A DNA stretch of 8,302 nucleotides from an uncultured Collinsella sp. (GTDB lineage Bacteria; Actinomycetota; Coriobacteriia; Coriobacteriales; Coriobacteriaceae), in assembly GCA_900752275.1 (NCBI GenBank), contig CAADUS010000063.1:1-8302 (forward strand), in the 5' to 3' direction. Below the pieces are notes generated by a model. That model saw nothing but the letters and a program-made list of their open reading frames with translations, was not told the DNA's origin and did not search any database. Below are positions 5,353 through 8,302 of this stretch, one piece after another. Positions within the stretch are counted from its first letter, which is position 1, and each line of letters begins with the position of its first letter. Made by a program: the position numbers and the translations under genes.

Positions 5353-7653
5353 CTACTTGATTTTGGTCGTACCCGGTGCCAGGTTGGGGTCGGTCTCGTT
5401 GGCTTCGGTCTGGAAGTGCTCGGTGTAGACGTTCTTGCCGTCGCGGAACATCTCGTAGTACTGCATCTTGGCGTAATCCTCGCGCGCCTTGGTGGCGGCT
5501 GCGGCCTCGGCGTCGTCGCCAGTGACGTTGGAGGAGAGCGCCCAACGCAGGCTGGCGTCCTCGTAGCCGACCGAGTTAATGGCGGGCAGCGACTCGCGCA
5601 GCGTCATGTGCGCCTTCTGGTAGTCGGTCAGCGGGGCGCCGATCAGCTGCATCAGCTGGGTGGACAGATAGTTGGTGGACAGGTCGTCGACCTCACTCGT
5701 CTGGTTGCAACCGGCAACGTCGTAGTTAGCCCAAATGATGTAGTCGGTCTGCCACAAGCGCTCCTGGTGGGTGGCGTCGTCCTCGCCGGTAAACCACTTG
5801 TCGTTGAACTTGGACGGGAAGAACGGCTGATGGTCGCCCCAGAACACCACGACCACCTTGCGATCGAGTTTGTTCAGGGCGTTGAGGAAGTAACGCAGCG
5901 CCTGGTCGGACTGCTCGATGCACGAGACATACTCGTCGACATCGGAGAGCGTGCCGTCCTCGACGGTCTTGGCGTCCAGATCGGTCGTGTCGATATTCAG
6001 GTGCATCTGCTTGTCGACCGGCAGCAGGCCCGTGTCGTAGCCCGAGTGGTTCTGCATGGTCACGTCGAAGATAAACTGCGGATCGGCGTTCTGGTCGAGC
6101 AGCTCAAGAATCTTGTCGTAGGTCGCCTGGTCGGTCACCATGCCGCGCAGGGTATCGGCACCCTGGAAATCGTTGATGGACAGGAACCGGTCAAAGCCAA
6201 AATCCTTGTAGACGTTCTCGCGGTTCCAGTTGGTGGCGTGGTTGGGGTGCATGGCCGTGGTGGAATAGCCGAGCGACTTGAACTGCTCTGCCAGGTTCCC
6301 GGTCGTTTCCATGTTGTAGATGGTGTAGGGGTACACGCCCGAGCCCAGGTTGGCCATGGAGTTGCCGGTCATAAACTCAAACTCGGTATTGGCGGTGCCG
6401 CCGCCGTAGGCGCTCACGTAGAGCTTGCCGCGGCTGAGGCAGTTGGACAGGTTCTTAAAGTACTGCGGGCCCTCGTAGCCGGCGCGCATGTTCTGATAGA
6501 TCGACAGGTCCGAGAAGGTCTCGTTCATGATGGCGATGACCGTGGGCTTCTCGCTGTCGAACTGCTCCTTTGCGGCGGCGCGCTCGTCGCTCTTGGCCGC
6601 GTCGGACTTGTCGTAGGCCTTGGCGTACTTTTTGAGCGTGGCCTTGGCATCGTCGACGGAGTAGTCGGCGGGTTTGGGCGGCTTGATGGACTGCGCTGCG
6701 CTAATGAAAGCGGGCAGGTAGCCCTCGCGCCAGTAGCTCTCGAGCGGGCGCCAGGTGTAGACGGTGATGCCGAGGGTGTTGTAGTAGTCGATGAGCGTGA
6801 CGTGTGCGGTCACGCCGCCCAGGCACAGCACCGCCACGAGCAGGTTGGTGAGCAGCATACGCTTGGCGTTGGCGGCGCCCTTCTGACGGTGCGGTGCCAC
6901 CAGGCCGGCGTACTCGCATAGCAGCATGGCGATGGCGGTAAAGCCCATGGACAGCACGCAGAACAGTGAGATCGAGAAGGTGTAGCCGGTGCCGGCGACC
7001 GCGGCGGCGGTGGAGATGGCCGAAAGGTCGCCCGGCTGGATGGGCATGGATTTAAACGTGATGACGAAGAACTCGGCAATGCCCAGGACAAAGAGGGCAA
7101 AGGCCAGGACGGCCGGAGCTGCGCCATGGCGCTGAAACAGGAAGAACAGGCCGACCATGAGCGTGGTGATGATGGCCCACTCGAGCAGGATGCACAGGGG
7201 GTAGACCCAGGTAAAGTCGTGGTTGGACGAGACCTCCATGCCCAGCAGCGCAAAGACGCCGGCGAGCAGCAGGCACAGGACGGCGGCGACGAGCGGTTTA
7301 CCCACAAAGGCTCCGCGCAGGTGGGCGAGCTTGCCGGTGGGGGCGGGGGCGTCGGGCCCGGCGAACGCAAAGACGCGCGGGGCGATGCGGTCGCGGGCGA
7401 TGCTGGCCCAAGCGCAGCCGGTGAGGATGGCGTTGGTCAGGATGAGCATCACAAAGGCGAGCGGCTCGTTTTGCGCGACGAGGCCAATAGCGCCCCAGAC
7501 GGTCAAAAAGAGCTGGAACAGGCCGAAGGCGACGCTCCAGGCGAAGGCGCCCTTGGCAACGGTGCCCGACTGAGCGCGAATGGCCTTGGCTTCGCGCAAA
7601 ACAAGGTAGACGGTCGCCGCAAGACCGACGAGCGAGATGGCGGCAGCGAACAT
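5353..7653 (-). CDS. LTA synthase / sulfatase-family membrane phosphoglycerol transferase
   Basis: Polytopic membrane protein of 766 aa with an extracellular alkaline-phosphatase-fold (sulfatase-type) domain. About eight hydrophobic segments lie at roughly residues 2-19, 37-59, 64-84, 118-140, 150-173, 179-200, 224-250 and 266-288, followed by the catalytic domain (about 365-690). Family residues are recognisable: metal-ligand region NETF (E378), nucleophile Thr in GGGTANTEF (T420), QNHSG (H536) and WGDHQPF (D607, H608). Known relatives transfer glycerol-phosphate from phosphatidylglycerol to build lipoteichoic acid or decorate envelope glycans; the actual acceptor here is inferred, not shown. 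It has more membrane segments and is longer than the classic five-helix LtaS, so it is not called ltaS. I chose ATG 7653 because AGGAG lies 7 nt upstream; a GTG at 7668 in the same frame abuts that site and is unlikely. The gene appears monocistronic and convergent with the surface-protein gene. The C-terminal tail after about residue 690 is charged and of unknown role. Confidence 0.9.
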   Translation of the reverse strand: MFAAAISLVGLAATVYLVLREAKAIRAQSGTVAKGAFAWSVAFGLFQLFLTVWGAIGLVAQNEPLAFVMLILTNAILTGCAWASIARDRIAPRVFAFAGPDAPAPTGKLAHLRGAFVGKPLVAAVLCLLLAGVFALLGMEVSSNHDFTWVYPLCILLEWAIITTLMVGLFFLFQRHGAAPAVLAFALFVLGIAEFFVITFKSMPIQPGDLSAISTAAAVAGTGYTFSISLFCVLSMGFTAIAMLLCEYAGLVAPHRQKGAANAKRMLLTNLLVAVLCLGGVTAHVTLIDYYNTLGITVYTWRPLESYWREGYLPAFISAAQSIKPPKPADYSVDDAKATLKKYAKAYDKSDAAKSDERAAAKEQFDSEKPTVIAIMNETFSDLSIYQNMRAGYEGPQYFKNLSNCLSRGKLYVSAYGGGTANTEFEFMTGNSMANLGSGVYPYTIYNMETTGNLAEQFKSLGYSTTAMHPNHATNWNRENVYKDFGFDRFLSINDFQGADTLRGMVTDQATYDKILELLDQNADPQFIFDVTMQNHSGYDTGLLPVDKQMHLNIDTTDLDAKTVEDGTLSDVDEYVSCIEQSDQALRYFLNALNKLDRKVVVVFWGDHQPFFPSKFNDKWFTGEDDATHQERLWQTDYIIWANYDVAGCNQTSEVDDLSTNYLSTQLMQLIGAPLTDYQKAHMTLRESLPAINSVGYEDASLRWALSSNVTGDDAEAAAATKAREDYAKMQYYEMFRDGKNVYTEHFQTEANETDPNLAPGTTKIK

Positions 7654-7660
7654 GCTGAGA

Positions 7661-7665
7661 CTCCT
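7661..7665 (-). promoter_or_regulatory. Ribosome binding site deciding the start of the LTA synthase-like gene
   Basis: On the minus strand AGGAG is followed by a 7-nt spacer and ATG 7653. The in-frame GTG codon at 7666-7668 directly precedes AGGAG, so starting there would have no site of its own and would place the ribosome binding site inside the gene. Confidence 0.8.
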
Positions 7666-7668
7666 CAC

Positions 7669-7867
7669 AAACTTAAAACCTACGAAAGCGGGGGTTTACC
7701 CGATTGTTACCTAAATATGCGCTGCATTTGCGGGCTGCGCACAACAACCAGCCATATTAACGCGCATGCGCGGCGGTGTGGCGCAATGTAGTGGCGACCT
7801 GCGCGATAATGGACGGGAATTACACGGAAACGTAAAGGCTTCTTAAAGAATTGGCGAGGATAGAGCT
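7669..7867. promoter_or_regulatory. Divergent intergenic region between LTA synthase-like and nitroreductase-like genes
   Basis: These 199 bp must hold promoters for both genes. A perfect 12-bp palindrome, CGCGCATGCGCG (7761-7772), lies near the centre and is a candidate operator. GATAAT (7805-7810) is a possible -10 for the rightward gene, but there is no good -35 at 16-18 bp. On the minus strand AT-rich stretches around 7707-7720 could be a -10, again without a convincing -35. TTCTT-A-AAGAA (7840-7850) is a short palindrome just before the right-hand ribosome binding site. Confidence 0.4.
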
Positions 7868-8302
7868 ATGGGCGAGCAGGTTTGTATGACGGGTGCCGAG
7901 TACTGCGACGGAGCTGCGGTCGTGGACGCCGGCGGTTATCCGGTCGAGACCACGGGTAACGCGGTGCTGGACATCTTGGAGCACCGCTCGTCCACGCGTG
8001 CCTTCGCGCGTGATGACGACGACCGCCCCGTGGCGGTGACCGACGAGCAGCGGGCGGCGATTCTGCATGCGGCGAGCCGTGCGCCGTCGGCGGGCGCCAT
8101 GATGATGTATTCCATCGTGAGCATCCGCGAGCAGGCTACGCTCGACCGCCTGGCCGACCTGTGCGACCACCAGCCCATGATTGCCAAGGCGCCCTGGGCA
8201 CTGATATTTGTGGTCGATTATGCCAAGTGGATCGATCTGTTTGAGCACGTGGGCTGCTTTGAGCCCGAGTTTGTCGAGCGCACGGGCAAGGCGCCCCGCC
8301 GC
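7868..8302 (+). CDS. Nitroreductase-family FMN oxidoreductase, 5' part
   Basis: The frame runs off the window; 145 residues are visible. ATG 7868 has GAGGA (7856-7860) with a 7-nt spacer, and an in-frame TAA at 7844 excludes an earlier start. After an N-terminal extension of about 33 residues comes the nitroreductase-family opening: HRSSTRAF (39-46), whose arginines in known members bind the FMN phosphate, then VTDEQRAAILHAASRAPSAG (57-76), MMMYS (78-82) and a beta-strand/helix pattern ending in PWALIFVVDYAKW. Such enzymes are soluble NAD(P)H-dependent FMN flavoproteins that reduce nitro groups, quinones or flavins. The substrate cannot be read from this part. The gene is divergent from the LTA synthase-like gene and has no evident functional link to it. 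Confidence 0.85.
   Translation, partial: MGEQVCMTGAEYCDGAAVVDAGGYPVETTGNAVLDILEHRSSTRAFARDDDDRPVAVTDEQRAAILHAASRAPSAGAMMMYSIVSIREQATLDRLADLCDHQPMIAKAPWALIFVVDYAKWIDLFEHVGCFEPEFVERTGKAPRR

Noticed and set aside
5033..5545. Short open frames that share the peptides QAEAYKV and HIKWPSLRAELAMN
   Set aside because: The similarity comes from the inverted-repeat element read in different frames, not from a protein family; no ribosome binding sites fit.
5416..6921. 501-codon open frame on the + strand, antisense to the LTA synthase-like gene
   Set aside because: The minus strand has clear family motifs, membrane segments and a good ribosome binding site. The + frame is low-complexity Val/Gly/Leu/Ala-rich, as expected for the antisense of GC-rich coding DNA, and has no recognisable domain.
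7653..7668. GTG at 7668 as start of the LTA synthase-like gene
   Set aside because: It directly precedes the AGGAG that serves ATG 7653 and has no ribosome binding site of its own.

Overview
The window looks like chromosome of a GC-rich, Gram-positive actinobacterium, most likely a gut Coriobacteriia member of the Collinsella type. This is inferred from base composition, an LAxTG-type cell-wall sorting signal, strong GAGGA/AGGAG ribosome binding sites and the style of the intergenic repeats. No rRNA or marker gene is present to prove it.

Layout. Positions 1-155 hold copy 1 of an inverted-repeat element: about 30-bp complementary arms around a terminator-like core of about 70 nt. Positions 195-457 hold a phased array of nine half-sites with an exact 62-bp period. 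Short AAAATGAG direct repeats lie at 476-554. A very large secreted, sortase-anchored surface protein (581 or 545 to 4669, +) follows and ends in a clear terminator (4697-4733). A second phased array of twelve half-sites (4758-5110, 61-62-bp period) comes next, then a minus-strand terminator hairpin (5117-5141). Copy 2 of the inverted-repeat element lies in the opposite orientation at 5179-5325. An LTA synthase/sulfatase-family membrane enzyme (5353-7653, -) is next. A 199-bp divergent intergenic region separates it from the 5' part of a nitroreductase-family gene (7868 to beyond 8302, +).

Two of the three genes concern the cell envelope: a wall-anchored adhesin-like protein and a glycerol-phosphate-polymer type enzyme. 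The nitroreductase-like gene is an unrelated metabolic gene read divergently. No sortase, transposase, integrase, CRISPR or tRNA gene is visible.

The most unusual material is non-coding. The surface-protein gene sits inside a roughly symmetrical frame: element, array, gene, array, inverted element. The two elements share a 61-nt identical stretch of core, yet their 30-bp arms differ from each other at about 12 positions while staying self-complementary within each copy. The arrays place alternately oriented copies of a GGGA-N7-TCCC site every 30-31 bp, about three helical turns. I know of no standard feature class that explains either pattern.
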